Shown: positions 18,563-27,749 of the stretch, one piece after another | How the letters are laid out: every line of letters starts with the position of its first letter | How positions within the stretch are numbered: the stretch's first letter is position 1 | Source: Roseiarcus sp963805295 | Lineage (GTDB): Bacteria; Pseudomonadota; Alphaproteobacteria; Rhizobiales; Beijerinckiaceae | DNA length: 64,000 bases | Direction: 5' to 3' | NCBI GenBank assembly: GCA_963805295.1 | Contig: CAWDTW010000088.1 | Span: 1 to 64,000, forward strand | Program-made: the position numbers and the translations under genes | The notes under the pieces: model-generated | What the model saw: only the letters and a program-made list of their open reading frames with translations | What the model was told of the DNA's origin: nothing | Databases searched by the model: none

Positions 18563-18901
18563 ATGAAACTCATCCTGGCGGTGGTGAAGCCGTTCAAGCT
18601 CGACGAGGTGCGCATGGCGCTCGATAAGGTCGGGGTCCGCGGCATGACGGTCAGCGAGGCGAACGGCTACGGCCGGCAAAAGGGCCACACCGAAATCTAC
18701 CGCGGGACGGAATACACCGCCGCCTTCATGCCGAAGGTGCGGCTCGAAATGGCGGTGGCCGACCAGGAGGTCGACCGGACGATCGAGGCGATCCGCGCCG
18801 CGGCGCGCACCGGCCAGATCGGCGATGGCAAGATCTTCGTCCTGCCGATGGAGCGGGCCATGCGCGTCCGCACCGGGGAGACTGGCGACGAGGCGCTCTG
18901 A
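18563..18901 (+). CDS. Nitrogen regulatory PII protein
   Basis: PII proteins bind ATP, ADP and 2-oxoglutarate and control nitrogen assimilation. The 112-residue protein begins MKLILAVVKPFKLDEVRMAL. The T-loop YGRQKGHTEIYRGTEY carries Tyr51, the uridylylation site, and the C-terminal signature TGQIGDGKIFVLPMERAMRV is present. Neither glnA nor amtB adjoins it, so GlnB and GlnK cannot be told apart. It follows the tRNA and precedes hemW in the same direction. Confidence 0.93.
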   Translation: MKLILAVVKPFKLDEVRMALDKVGVRGMTVSEANGYGRQKGHTEIYRGTEYTAAFMPKVRLEMAVADQEVDRTIEAIRAAARTGQIGDGKIFVLPMERAMRVRTGETGDEAL

Positions 18902-18953
18902 CGCGAGGCCGGCGACGCTGGCGCGCAAAACCGTTCGCTGGCATAAGGGGCCG

Positions 18954-20153
18954 ATGAATTAGGACGAGATTGCGCGCGCCGCGTTTGGTGGTCGCCGGAC
19001 GGTCGACGCCGACCCCGGTTTCGGGGTCTATGTCCATTGGCCCTTCTGCCTGTCGAAGTGCCCCTATTGCGACTTCAACAGCCATGTGCGCGGTGCGCCG
19101 ATCGACGAAGCGCGCTATCTGGCCGCGTTCAAGTCCGAGATCACCCATCGTGCTTCGCTCGCGCCTGACCGGGCTGTCGGGTCCGTTTTCTTCGGCGGCG
19201 GCACGCCGTCGCTGATGCGCCCGCAGACGGTGCAGGGCGTCGTCGACGCCATCGCCGCCAAGTGGCGTCTCGAGCCCGACGCCGAAATCACGCTCGAGGC
19301 CAACCCGACCAGCGTCGAGGCGGGACGATTTCGCGGCTACCGCGCCGCCGGCGTCAACCGGCTGTCGATCGGGGTTCAGGCGCTGAACGACGCCGACCTC
19401 AAGGCGCTCGGGCGCAGGCACACCGTCGAAGAGGCGCTGGCGGCGGTCGGGCTCGCGGCCTCGCTCTTTCCGCGCTTCACGTTTGACCTCATCTACGGCC
19501 GGCCGGGGCAGAGCGAAGCGCACTGGCGCGTGGAACTCGAGCGCGCGCTCGACCTCGTCGGCGATCATGTTTCGCTCTACCAGCTCACCATCGAGCCCGA
19601 CACGATCTTCGAACGGCTGCGCGACGCGGGCAAGCTGAAGCTTCCCGACGAGGACCTGAGCCTCGCGATGTTCGCAGCGACGCGCGAGCTGACCGAAGCG
19701 CGGGGCCTGCCCGCCTACGAAGTCTCTAATCACGCCCGCTCCGGCGGCGAGAGCCGCCACAATCTCGTCTACTGGCGCTACGGCGAATACGCCGGCGTCG
19801 GCCCGGGCGCGCACGGACGGATCGTGACCCCGAAGGGCCGTCTCGCCCAGGAGACCGAGCGCCACCCCGAGATGTGGCTCACTCAAGTCGAGACCGAGGG
19901 CCACGGCCTCGTCGAGAACTCAGCCCTGAGCCGCGGGGAGCAGGGCGACGAATTTCTGCTGATGGGCTTGAGGCTCAGCGAAGGCGTCGATCCGCGCCGC
20001 TACGAGAGGCTCAGCGGCCGCGAGCTCGACCGCGACCGGATCAAGAGCCTCGTCGAGGACGGGTTCATCGAACGCGCGGCCAATGGCCACATCCGGGTGA
20101 CGCCGATGGGCGCGCCGCTCCTCGACACGGTCGTCGCCGACGTCGCGGCGTAA
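18954..20153 (+). CDS. hemW: Heme chaperone HemW (radical SAM), in-frame stop at codon 3
   Basis: HemW is a radical SAM family heme chaperone. The cluster motif lies in YVHWPFCLSKCPYCDFNSHV. Downstream are FFGGGTPSLMRPQTVQGVVD, ITLEANPTSVEAGRFRGYRA, GVNRLSIGVQALNDADLKAL and SLYQLTIEPDTIFERLRDAG. The protein is about 400 residues if the ATG at 18954 is the start, but that ATG reads M-N-stop (TAG at 18960). The next in-frame start, a GTG at 19086, would remove the catalytic CxxxCxxC motif. The stop is probably a base error near 18955-18962. Confidence 0.88.
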
Positions 20154-20336
20154 GGGCCGGCGGCCGAATTCCCTAGAGCGTGATGCGATCGGGTTGAAAC
20201 GCCGCCGTCATCGAGGCCAAGAAACCGAGGCGCCGACGCCAAACGGATGGGGCGCCGACCGCGCATTCATGCCGACTTGTTACAAGACCTGCCCATTGCC
20301 GTTTTGAGCATTTTCAAAGGGTTAGAAGGAGCTGCC

Positions 20337-22066
20337 GTAACCGGGGCAAATTCCCGGGCGAGGCGTTTAGCTTGGGGCGGGGCTGACGAGGGTTGCGAGG
20401 TGGGGGATTGCGGGGCCGGGGATGCCGAGGCGGGCGCCGAGATAGTCGAAGAAAGGGATTTTGAGTTTCTTGCAGGTCTTGGCGAGGCCGAGCATGACGT
20501 CGCGGGCCTGGCGACCCCTTTCGCTGACGGTTCCGCCGGAGATCTTGCGCTTTGTGACGAAGGCGCGGATGTCGTTTTCGGAAGCGTTGGTGTTGAGCGG
20601 GATTTCCGGCCGTTGGAGCACGCGCAGGAGTTCGTTCTTGCGCCCGAGCAGGCGTTTCAGCAGACGATCGAGCGTCGCATAGCCGGTTCGGCGATTGAAG
20701 ATGCGGTCGAATTGCGAGCGCAGAAGGCTTGCCCGTTCCGGGCTCGGCGCGAGCTTGTAATCCTTCAAGCGCCGATAGAACCACCAGATCATCCGCTTGG
20801 CGACCTCGACGGCGTTGCGTTGTTTGTCGTTGGCGGGCAGGAGCTTGTGGACGAGGCGCTCGGCGTGGACCCAGCAGAGCGCGTGATCGCCGACGCGGAA
20901 CTGGCCGGCGTCGTCGGAGACGATCACGGCGTGTCCGAGCAGGCCCTGTTCGGCGATCGCGCCCCACAGCGCCGCTTCGCTGGAGAGGCGCACCGGATCG
21001 GGCGTGACCCGCAAATCGGCGAGGCCGAGCGCGTGCAAGTGATCCGTCCATTCCTCGTGCGAGCCAAAGTCCCGCGAAGCATGGCCGGCGAGCCTGTCGA
21101 CGACGTCCTGCGACAGATCGGCGCCGCGCATATAGGCGATCGCGGCGGCATTGATCACATAGCGCGCCGCGCCGCCGAGCAATCGGCCCAGGAAAGCCAG
21201 ACGCGACTTGCCCGGCCCGGTGCGGAACGCGGCGAACCGGTCGGAGCCGATGTGGGTGGTGAAACAGCCGTTGCCCGCATGGCGCGCCCCGGTGTCGTCG
21301 ACGGTGACGAAGGGCGCCTCGGCAAGCCCCGCCCGCAGCACCGCCTCGTCCTCGGCGCGAAAGCTATCCAGCTTCGCGGTCAACAGCCGCACCACCTGAC
21401 GTTTGGAGATCGTCAGGCCCATACCGGCCAGAAGCGCCACGATCCGTTCGCAGGGCATCTGGCCCTCAAAATGCAGCATCACCACGAAACGATGCAGATG
21501 CGGGCCGCATCCGCCCACGATCCCCGTCGCAAGCGGCGCAATCAGCGTTTCGCCGTCCGGCGTCTCCCAGCGCTCCCGCCGGTAGAGCGTCGTCTCGGCC
21601 GTCGCCATCAGGTCCTGAACGGTGATCTCCTCATAGCCCTTGAAGCGCGAGCCCGCCGGGGCCTCGACCTTCAGCGTCTCCTCCCGGTCGATCGAAAGCT
21701 TGGAGACGCCAGGGCCGCGCCGCCGCTTCGACGCCTCGTCCTTCGCGCCCTCAGCATGGCCCTCCGGCCCTTCCGTCGCTTTCTCCATCCCGGACGGCTT
21801 GTGCGGCGGGCGCGGCGGCAAAAGCTTCAACCGCGCGATCTCGTCCTTCAGCGTCTGGTTCTCGACCCGAAGCCTCACCACAACTTGGCTCAACTTCTCG
21901 TTCTCCGCCCGCAACCGCGCCACTTCCCCGATCAATTGGCGAACCAGGCCGATCAGCTCGGCCGGCGTCATGCGTTCAAGCGAATCAATCGAGCCAGGCG
22001 ACATGCCCGGCTTGAATTAAGCTTCCATTAACACTTCCTTTCCGCCCGGGAATTTGCCCCGGTTAC
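20337..22066 (-). mobile_element. IS66-type element with only tnpC, perfect ends
   Basis: Inverted repeats of 24 bp begin GTAACCGGGGCAAATTCCCG at 20337 and end with the complement at 22066. The 8-bp target duplication GAGCTGCC is perfect (20329-20336 and 22067-22074), as expected for IS66. The element is 1730 bp and encodes only the TnpC-type transposase; no tnpA or tnpB is present. It landed at the left edge of a dispersed-repeat locus. Confidence 0.93.
20367..22004 (-). CDS. IS66-family transposase (TnpC)
   Basis: The 545-residue protein begins MSPGSIDSLERMTPAELIGL and has a long N-terminal coiled coil (VARLRAENEKLSQVVVRLRV). The catalytic core contains FVTVDDTGARHAGNGCFTTH, then LWGAIAEQGLLGHAVIVSDD AG and CWVHAERLVHKLLPANDKQR. 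The C-terminus LNTNASENDIRAFVTKRKIS matches the glutamate motif of IS66 transposases. The frame is open and its ends are intact, so it may be active and able to mobilise the MITE at 16369. Confidence 0.9.
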   Translation of the reverse strand: MSPGSIDSLERMTPAELIGLVRQLIGEVARLRAENEKLSQVVVRLRVENQTLKDEIARLKLLPPRPPHKPSGMEKATEGPEGHAEGAKDEASKRRRGPGVSKLSIDREETLKVEAPAGSRFKGYEEITVQDLMATAETTLYRRERWETPDGETLIAPLATGIVGGCGPHLHRFVVMLHFEGQMPCERIVALLAGMGLTISKRQVVRLLTAKLDSFRAEDEAVLRAGLAEAPFVTVDDTGARHAGNGCFTTHIGSDRFAAFRTGPGKSRLAFLGRLLGGAARYVINAAAIAYMRGADLSQDVVDRLAGHASRDFGSHEEWTDHLHALGLADLRVTPDPVRLSSEAALWGAIAEQGLLGHAVIVSDDAGQFRVGDHALCWVHAERLVHKLLPANDKQRNAVEVAKRMIWWFYRRLKDYKLAPSPERASLLRSQFDRIFNRRTGYATLDRLLKRLLGRKNELLRVLQRPEIPLNTNASENDIRAFVTKRKISGGTVSERGRQARDVMLGLAKTCKKLKIPFFDYLGARLGIPGPAIPHLATLVSPAPS

Positions 22067-22099
22067 GAGCTGCCTCTTTGTTCGCACCCACGCCTCACG

Positions 22100-22352
22100 G
22101 GGTGAGGAGTCCCGAGGGCGATGACCTCGGTGAAGTCTGTGGCTCATGACGCTCTCCCATGGGACGGCCGCAGGAACAGACATAGCACAGAATGTGACTT
22201 TGGCCAAGACTTTTCACAGCCGCGTGCGGGCGTAACAGGCGCGACGCCGACGGGGCGTCGCCGTGGCGCAGGCCCGCCGCGGAGATCGCACCAGGCGGTC
22301 GAGCGACCGCCGCTGCCGGTCCAGGAACGGGAGATTTATTTCGCGAAACAGG
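22100..22352 (-). repeat. Dispersed repeat locus, copy 1 (promoter motif plus degenerate 21-mers)
   Basis: Read on the minus strand, this locus has a CCCTGTT-type degenerate 21-mer near 22325-22352, a spacer, and then a promoter-like box TTGGCC (22202-22207), a 17-bp spacer and TATGTC (22179-22184), followed by ATG codons at 22160 and 22147. The same order occurs at 36740-37020 on the plus strand. Its left edge was hit by the IS66 element and its right edge by another IS66. Confidence 0.6.
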
Positions 22353-23965
22353 GTAACTCCCAAGCTGGAGGATTACGCGGCCAGGGTCTGAAGGAGGGAA
22401 TGAGGGCGAGCGGTCAGGGTCTGGAGGATATTCCAGCCCCGCTTGCGGGCGGTTGCGACGACCGAGCGCACGGCGGCGAAGTCGCAAGCGGCTTCGAAGG
22501 TGCGAAAGGCGCCGGAGATCTTCATCTTGACCTTCATCATGCGCAGGGCCTGTTCAGCAAGGTTGTTGGTGAAGGGGACGGAGAAGTCGACGAGGAAGCG
22601 CAAGACGTCGTCTTTGAACTCGTGCAGTCGGATGAGCAGGTTGTGTCCGGGGCGGTGTTTTGTCCGGCCGCGGTTCGATGGATGCCGTTGAAGGCGCGGC
22701 AAGTTGCGATGAAAGGCCAGGCCGAGCCGCAGGATCTCCCAGTAGCGGGCGAAGAAGCCCTCGAGCACGGGTGGGGGCAGACTGTTTGCGCCCGCCTCGC
22801 GCGCTCGCTCGACCGCGCGGTTGGCCTCGAGCAAGAGATCGCGCATGGGCGCGGCCCACGGCTCCCTGTCGATCTCGACCAGCGCCTTCAGTTCGCGCAG
22901 ATGATGGGCGTTGCACAGCGCATGGCCGACGTCGGCGAGCCCGGAGTAAGACTTGAAGCCGTCGTGAACCGCGACGCCGCCGACGAGCCCCTCCGGCATC
23001 TCGCCGCGTTTGGCCGACACGCGATAGTGGGTCAGGGTCCCGGTGGCGACGGTGTGCAGCCATTGTCCCTTTCCGGCGACGCGAAAGCCGGTTTCATCGA
23101 GGCAGCGAACCGGCGCCGCCGCCGCAAGGGCGGCGATGTGCGCCGCCACCGGCGCGAGCGCCGCAGCCTTGCCGCGCACCCAATTCGCCACGCTGTCCGG
23201 GCACAGACGCAACGCTCCGAAAAGATCATGCATCGCTTCGGCGGCCCGATCCTCGGGAATGAGCTGATGGACGTTGAGATAAACCGCCGCCGCTCGAATG
23301 CGCTCGCCGTATTGCGCCGACGAGGCGACGCCCGCGGGAAACTCGGCTTGCGTCTCCCTGCCGCACGCCGCACAGCAATAGAGCGCGCCCTGGTGTTCGG
23401 TGACCTCGATCAGCCGCTCGGGCAGGTCGAACACCTGTCGTCTCTCCACCCGCGTTTGCATCGCCGCAGTCAAGACGGCGCGGCAGCGGCTGCACGCTTG
23501 CGCTTCGTGCCGCACCACCCGATCCGGCGCCTCGACCTGCCGGAGCGTGTCGCCCTTGTGTCCCGCCTGCCCGCCGCTTTTCTTGCCCGAGCGCCCGCGA
23601 AGGCTGCCGGGGATGCGCGGCTTCTTCTTCAGCCCGTCGCTCGACGGCGGCTTGGAGCTGTTCGAACTGTCCAGGTCCAATCGTCGCCGAAGCTCGGCGT
23701 TCTCCGCCCGAAGCTCGGCGTTCTCCGCCCGAAGCGCCGCGCTCTCGGCTCGAAGCGCTGCGTTCCCGGCCCGCAAGCCCTCGTGCTCGCGCCGAAGCTC
23801 GGCGTTCTCGCGCCGCAGAGCCCCGATCAGCTCGCGAATCTCGGTGGGGATTCATCCCAACCTTGACTTATGTCTCCACCGTACCTGTCGAGGGCTGGGC
23901 CGACAAACGCAGAAATTTCACCGAACCTGTGGCAATTCGGACTCACCCAGCTTGGCCCGACTTGA
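22353..23965 (-). mobile_element. IS66-family element B, ends approximate
   Basis: A second IS66-type transposase gene lies here. A shared CCAAGCTGG core is seen in inverted orientation near both ends (about 22360 and 23950), but I could not identify a clean target duplication, so the boundaries are estimates. No tnpA or tnpB is present. Confidence 0.6.
22373..23851 (-). CDS. IS66-family transposase (TnpC)
   Basis: The protein has an N-terminal coiled coil with seven-residue repeats (ALRAENAELRAENAELRRRL), the LDSSNSSKPPSSDGLKKKPR motif, a zinc-finger-like ACSRCRAVL...CCAACGRET, and the core PVRCLDETGFRVAGKGQWLH, GGVAVHDGFKSYSGL and LCNAHHLRELKALVEIDREP. The C-terminal VPFTNNLAEQALRMMKVKMK carries the glutamate. 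The frame is open to 23851, but the only nearby ATG (23855) is in the adjacent frame, so an indel right after the start is likely; TTG at 23776 is an alternative start. It belongs to a different IS66 group from the copy at 20367. Confidence 0.85.
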   Translation of the reverse strand: MPTEIRELIGALRRENAELRREHEGLRAGNAALRAESAALRAENAELRAENAELRRRLDLDSSNSSKPPSSDGLKKKPRIPGSLRGRSGKKSGGQAGHKGDTLRQVEAPDRVVRHEAQACSRCRAVLTAAMQTRVERRQVFDLPERLIEVTEHQGALYCCAACGRETQAEFPAGVASSAQYGERIRAAAVYLNVHQLIPEDRAAEAMHDLFGALRLCPDSVANWVRGKAAALAPVAAHIAALAAAAPVRCLDETGFRVAGKGQWLHTVATGTLTHYRVSAKRGEMPEGLVGGVAVHDGFKSYSGLADVGHALCNAHHLRELKALVEIDREPWAAPMRDLLLEANRAVERAREAGANSLPPPVLEGFFARYWEILRLGLAFHRNLPRLQRHPSNRGRTKHRPGHNLLIRLHEFKDDVLRFLVDFSVPFTNNLAEQALRMMKVKMKISGAFRTFEAACDFAAVRSVVATARKRGWNILQTLTARPHSLLQTLAA

Positions 23966-23984
23966 ACACCTGATTTTTGCAAGT

Positions 23985-25815
23985 GGTTGATTGTGTTGGC
24001 GTTCCGGCGAAATTCAAGTCGACGTGGCACTACGCCTTGGGCGGCCGCGGCGTTTTCGGGCGCGTTTGGGCGGGGGCGGCGGCGGACGGGCCTGACGGGC
24101 GCGCGGCGGCAGGGCGACGCGGGCGTATTTGAAGAGGGAGGTCACGCTAGGCGCAGCGTCGGCGCGCACCAGCCAATCGGCGCCGCGGTGGCGGATGCGC
24201 AGCTGTTGCAGGCGGTCGAGATCGCGCAGGAGGTCTTTCCATTCCTGGACGAGGCCGGCTTGGCGCGCGAGGTCGTCGAGATGCTTCTGCATCGACAGCG
24301 CCAGGAAGGAACAAAAGACATGCCCGCGGATGGCGGCGTCGGAGGAATGGAAGATCGGCCGCGTGCGCATGATCGCCTTGGTTCTGCGGAAGAGGTCCTC
24401 GACTTGGAGCAGATCGCGGTAGCGCAGGACCGCCTGCAACGGCGTGACCTTGGCGTTGGTGCGCAGGACGAATACGCCGTCGAAGCGCGCCTCTTCGGCG
24501 AGCTTGCCGGCGTCGATCTCGAATGACCGCCCGCCCTTGGCCCCGACTTTGCGCAGATACCGCCGATAGGCGGAGTTGCCGATCAGCGCCTTGTCGCCCT
24601 TCTTCAATTGCGCATCGAGCGCGGCGACGATCGCTTCGCGATCCTTGCGGTCGTTCTCGGCCTCTTTTTCGTTGCGGCAGACGACATAGCGAACGCCCTC
24701 GAGCTTCACTTGCTTGACGAAGAGCTGCGTCTCTCCCCTCTTGCGCTCGATCAGGAGGGGCACGAAGGGATCGTCGTCTTCGAGCACGATTTTGCGGACG
24801 ACGGCGTCGGAGCGCTCGCGCGCGCCCAGGATGTATTCCAGCTTGCGCTCTTCGAGCCCGGCGATGGTCGCGGCCGAGATCATCCCGCGGTCGGCCACGA
24901 CGCAGACCCGGCCGATCGAAAAGCGCTGGCGCAAGCGATCGACGACCGGCAGCAGCGTCGTCACGTCGGCGGTATTGCCCGGCCACATCTCGGTGCAGAT
25001 CGGCCGGCCGTCGCCGTCGACGATGAGGCCGAGGATCATCTGCTTCAGGTCGGGCCGGTAGTCCTTGGAATAGCCGTGCTCGCCCAGCGTCTCGCCGCCC
25101 TCGCCGTAGAACGACAGGCTCGTCGTGTCCATGAACACGGCGGAAAGGTCAGTGAACAGATCGCGGCGGCGTTCGAACAGCTTCTCTTCGATCAGGTCCT
25201 TGACGCAGCGCGGCGCCAGCGCCCCGGCCGGCTTCTCCTCCAACTCCTCGCCGAGCCAGGCCATGGCTCGATAGAAGTGATGCAGCTCGAGCCCCTCGGC
25301 GCCCGGGATGTCGTAATCCGTCATCCACGAGGCGCAGTCGCGGTCCGAGCCCGAGACGAACAGCCGATGCAGGGCGGCGACGAACGCCGCCCGCTCGACC
25401 GCGAACTCGAACGCGCGTTCCTTCAGCAACTCGGCCAGCACGGCGTCGATCCCGAGCCGCTCCCAGATCCTGCCGAACAACAACGGCCCGCCGATCCGCT
25501 TGGCCGCGACCGACAGCGCGCCCTCGGCGTCCTGGTCGAGCGAGGCAATGAGCAACACCTGATCGGTGAGCTTGGCGCCCGAGGCAAGAAGCGAGGCGAG
25601 CGCGCCGGAGGCGACCAGGTCGTCGGCGCGGCCGAGATTGGCGATCACCCTCTGGCGCACGGCCGCGCCTTCGCGTTTGTTCTCGACGATCTGGACGTAG
25701 CCGCGGTCGCCAGACTTCTTGAGGCGGAAGAACATGGGGCTCTCACAACAGAGCACCACACAAAGCGATTCGTCGCCAAATATCAAGCGGTAATGCTGCG
25801 CACACGCGGCACTAC
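23985..25815 (-). mobile_element. IS1634-type insertion sequence, ends approximate
   Basis: The boundaries are estimated from the transposase gene. I could not find convincing terminal inverted repeats or a target duplication. The sequence GGCACTAC is present near both ends in the same orientation, which does not help define inverted termini. Confidence 0.5.
24014..25735 (-). CDS. IS1634-family transposase
   Basis: The start at 25735 gives MFFRLKKSGDRGYVQIVENK, the typical N-terminus of IS1634 transposases; the upstream in-frame extension is non-conserved. The catalytic region includes LSAVFMDTTSLSFYGEGGET, TEMWPGNTADVTTLLPVVDR, VCVVADRGMISAATIAGLEE and the C-terminal LLQVEDLFRRTKAIMRTRPI followed by HVFCSFLALSMQKHLDDL. 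The Pro/Arg-rich tail is unusual. The frame is intact at 573 residues. Confidence 0.9.
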   Translation of the reverse strand: MFFRLKKSGDRGYVQIVENKREGAAVRQRVIANLGRADDLVASGALASLLASGAKLTDQVLLIASLDQDAEGALSVAAKRIGGPLLFGRIWERLGIDAVLAELLKERAFEFAVERAAFVAALHRLFVSGSDRDCASWMTDYDIPGAEGLELHHFYRAMAWLGEELEEKPAGALAPRCVKDLIEEKLFERRRDLFTDLSAVFMDTTSLSFYGEGGETLGEHGYSKDYRPDLKQMILGLIVDGDGRPICTEMWPGNTADVTTLLPVVDRLRQRFSIGRVCVVADRGMISAATIAGLEERKLEYILGARERSDAVVRKIVLEDDDPFVPLLIERKRGETQLFVKQVKLEGVRYVVCRNEKEAENDRKDREAIVAALDAQLKKGDKALIGNSAYRRYLRKVGAKGGRSFEIDAGKLAEEARFDGVFVLRTNAKVTPLQAVLRYRDLLQVEDLFRRTKAIMRTRPIFHSSDAAIRGHVFCSFLALSMQKHLDDLARQAGLVQEWKDLLRDLDRLQQLRIRHRGADWLVRADAAPSVTSLFKYARVALPPRARQARPPPPPPKRARKRRGRPRRSATST

Positions 25816-26101
25816 ATTTTGAGAAAATGCTTGACCGCCCTCAATAATATCAATGCCTTGCACGCGCGAGGGCGAGTTTACTGTTCAAGTCGGGCTTGGG
25901 AGTTACGAAACAGGACCATTACAGGGAGAATATTCGCGCATAACAGGGCGATAACAGGTGGGAGATCGGCCCAGGCCGCCGGCCGCGTCGGCGGCGCGAT
26001 TCCCGCGCCTGCGGCGATCCGTCTCATGACAATCGCCGGCCCCTGGGATAGCGTCGGTTAAACGGCCCCTGGGATAGCGTCGGATAAAGAAGAGGGCGGA
26101 G
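25816..26101. other. Intergenic region between IS1634 and scpB
   Basis: No gene is visible. It contains the two 26-bp tandem repeats described separately and the upstream region of the decarboxylase gene. Confidence 0.4.
26037..26088. repeat. Two tandem 26-bp repeats upstream of scpB
   Basis: The unit CGGCCCCTGGGATAGCGTCG followed by GTTAAA (26037-26062) or GATAAA-type sequence (26063-26088) occurs twice in direct tandem, differing by about two bases. It lies immediately before the scpB start at 26102, so it may be a regulatory site or a short slippage duplication. Confidence 0.8.
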
Positions 26102-26878
26102 ATGCCGTTGACCGACACTGGAGAATTCAGTCGGCACGATCTGTCTCGACCATTTCGAAAAGTGCAATGCGCTCTGCGCCGCGCTCGCCGATGAAATCAT
26201 CGCCGCGCTCGACGCCTTCGCGCAGGCGCGCGTGCGCGCCGTCGTCCTGAGGGCGAAACCGGGCGTCAAAATCTGGTCGGCCGGCCACGACGTCGACGAA
26301 TTGCCCGAGGGGCATCGCGATCCGCTCGGCTGGTCCGATCCGCTCCGGTGCCTGATCCGGGCGATCGAAAATCATCCGGCCCCGGTCATCGCCATGATCG
26401 AGGGCGGCGTGTGGGGCGGCGCCTGCGAGGCGGCGATGGCCTGCGACATCGTCATCGCGGCCCCCAACGCGACTTTCGCGTTGACGCCGGCCAAACTCGG
26501 CGTGCCGTACAATGTTTCGGGGATGCTGACCTTCCTCAACAGCGCTTCGCTTCGGACGATCAAGGAGATGGTGTTTACCGCGAGGGCCGTCTCGGCGGAG
26601 CGGGCGCTTCAGGCCGGATTGATCAACCGTCTGGTGCCGCTCGGGGACCTCGAGCCCTTCACCTACGCGCTCGCGGCCGACATCATCGGCAACGCGCCGC
26701 TCTCGATCGCTGTGATGAAGGAGGAATTGCGCATTCTGGCCGGCGCGCATCCGATTTAGCCCGCAAGGCTGGGAACGCGTTCAGGGGCTGAGGCGCGTCG
26801 TCTACGACAGCTCCGACTATGCCGAGGGCGTCAAGGCGTTCAAGGAGAAGCGGAAGCCGGCCTATCGGGGGGAGTAGC
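26102..26878 (+). CDS. scpB: Methylmalonyl-CoA decarboxylase, frameshifted
   Basis: This crotonase-fold enzyme matches E. coli ScpB, which decarboxylates methylmalonyl-CoA to propionyl-CoA. After MPLTDTGEFS at 26102 the frame shifts near 26128 to VGTICLDHFEKCNALCAALA. The body has KIWSAGHDVDELPEGHRDPL, MIEGGVWGGACEAAMACDIV and TPAKLGVPYNVSGMLTFLNS, strongly ScpB-like. A second shift near 26757 leads to WERVQGLRRVVYDSSDYAEG and VKAFKEKRKPAYRGE. The joined protein is about 257 residues, like the E. coli enzyme. No propionyl-CoA pathway genes adjoin it. Confidence 0.8.
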
Positions 26879-27070
26879 GTCAACGCGCAACCGCCCGTTC
26901 TGCGGTTCGGCCAGCGTCGGTTTCTCCGGTTGTCCCTTTTGCGTTAACAGCCCAGGTGGACATCAGGACTGTGGCGCCCGGTAGGCGGTCGTCATCCTTC
27001 GATGACGCCCGCTTCGTGGGCTCCATGCAGGGCAGTTACCTTTTGCCACAAATTGAGAGTGTGTGAGATC

Positions 27071-27277
27071 GTGGCAAAACGCAGGTCTCCGTTCAATCAG
27101 AGTTTCGGCCGCGCAACCGCGCCGACCGATACGGCTTCGACAGGCGCCAATGCCCGGAACGCGACGGCCGACGGTTCGAAGCGCGTCACGACTGACGCGC
27201 AGATCGACAATCAATTGCGGATAGCGCGGAGAGGCATGGCCAAGTTCCGCAACGCGCTCCGCACGCTTGCCGGCTGA
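27071..27277 (+). CDS. Small hypothetical protein
   Basis: From a GTG at 27071 the frame reads MAKRRSPFNQSFGRATAPTD and ends MAKFRNALRTLAG, 68 residues, basic and polar. An ATG at 27002 in the same frame gives a longer version with a less plausible N-terminus. I do not recognise it. Confidence 0.4.
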   Translation: MAKRRSPFNQSFGRATAPTDTASTGANARNATADGSKRVTTDAQIDNQLRIARRGMAKFRNALRTLAG

Positions 27278-27301
27278 AGATCGAGCCGCGACAGCCCGCG
27301 G

Positions 27302-27637
27302 ATCTCCCCGACGACGCCGCCCGAGCCCATTGACGAAGACGGGCATCGCCGCCGGCGCCGCCCCGCCAGCCTCGTCGAGCGCCTCCCGGGCTGGATCAGA
27401 GGCGCCGCCCTCTGGCTCCTCAGGCCGGAATCGCGCTGGGCGCGCATCCCGGCCGGCCTTCTCCTGATCCTCGGCGGCTTCCTCGCCATTCTCCCTGTGT
27501 TCGGCTTGTGGATGTTGCCGATTGGACTCATTCTGATCGCGGAAGACGTTCCCGTCGTGCGGCGCGGCTTGCATCGATCCCTCGACTGGCTTGAAAAGCG
27601 CTGGCCGGGTCTGTTTCGAAGCTCGGGCGCCGATTGA
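27302..27637 (+). CDS. Small membrane protein, start uncertain
   Basis: The reading frame ending at 27637 encodes SLVERLPGWIRGAALWLLRP, then IPAGLLLILGGFLAILPVFG LWMLPIGLILIAEDVPVVRR and ends FRSSGAD. This pattern, a short hydrophobic segment followed by an LWMLPIGLILIAEDVP-type stretch, is common in small alphaproteobacterial membrane proteins of unknown function. No ATG or GTG lies between the upstream in-frame stop (27275) and the conserved part, so an indel in the 5' part is likely. Confidence 0.5.
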   Translation: MSPTTPPEPIDEDGHRRRRRPASLVERLPGWIRGAALWLLRPESRWARIPAGLLLILGGFLAILPVFGLWMLPIGLILIAEDVPVVRRGLHRSLDWLEKRWPGLFRSSGAD

Positions 27638-27669
27638 CTAAAGCCGGGATCTGACCCATCTCTAACCGT

Positions 27670-27700
27670 CCGCGGAGCAAAGGGCTCCGGGCGGAGTTTT
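27670..27700 (+). terminator. Hairpin with T-tract upstream of infC
   Basis: A stem formed by CCGC-GGAGC and GCTCC-GGGCGG with a short loop is followed by AGTTTT. It could terminate the preceding gene or act as an attenuator in the infC leader; the sequence does not decide between these. Confidence 0.45.
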
Positions 27701-27735
27701 CATCTGGGCCCTGAGCGGTGGTTCACACGAGCATG

Positions 27736-27749
27736 AGGAGATAGCCATT
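27736..27749 (+). promoter_or_regulatory. Shine-Dalgarno and ATT initiation codon of infC
   Basis: AGGAG at 27736-27740 with a six-base gap to ATT at 27747-27749. The rare start codon is the known target of IF-3 autoregulation in other bacteria; here it is inferred from spacing and from the in-frame RRP-type N-terminus. Confidence 0.75.

Noticed and set aside
20247..22031. 594-codon plus-strand open frame
   Set aside because: It runs antisense through the IS66 transposase and carries no recognisable motif; it is a shadow of that gene.
22353..23965. Exact ends and target duplication for IS66 B
   Set aside because: A shared CCAAGCTGG core is visible near both ends, but no 8-bp duplication could be matched; borders are left approximate.
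23985..25815. GGCACTAC pair as IS1634 terminal repeats
   Set aside because: The two copies are in the same orientation, and the left one lies in the coding end of the transposase.
24608..25822. 404-codon plus-strand open frame
   Set aside because: Antisense to the IS1634 transposase; no motif.
26963..27574. Long minus-strand open frame of 203 codons
   Set aside because: It is antisense to two more plausible small genes, is rich in Arg, Glu and Ala with no motif, and arises from GC bias at third positions.
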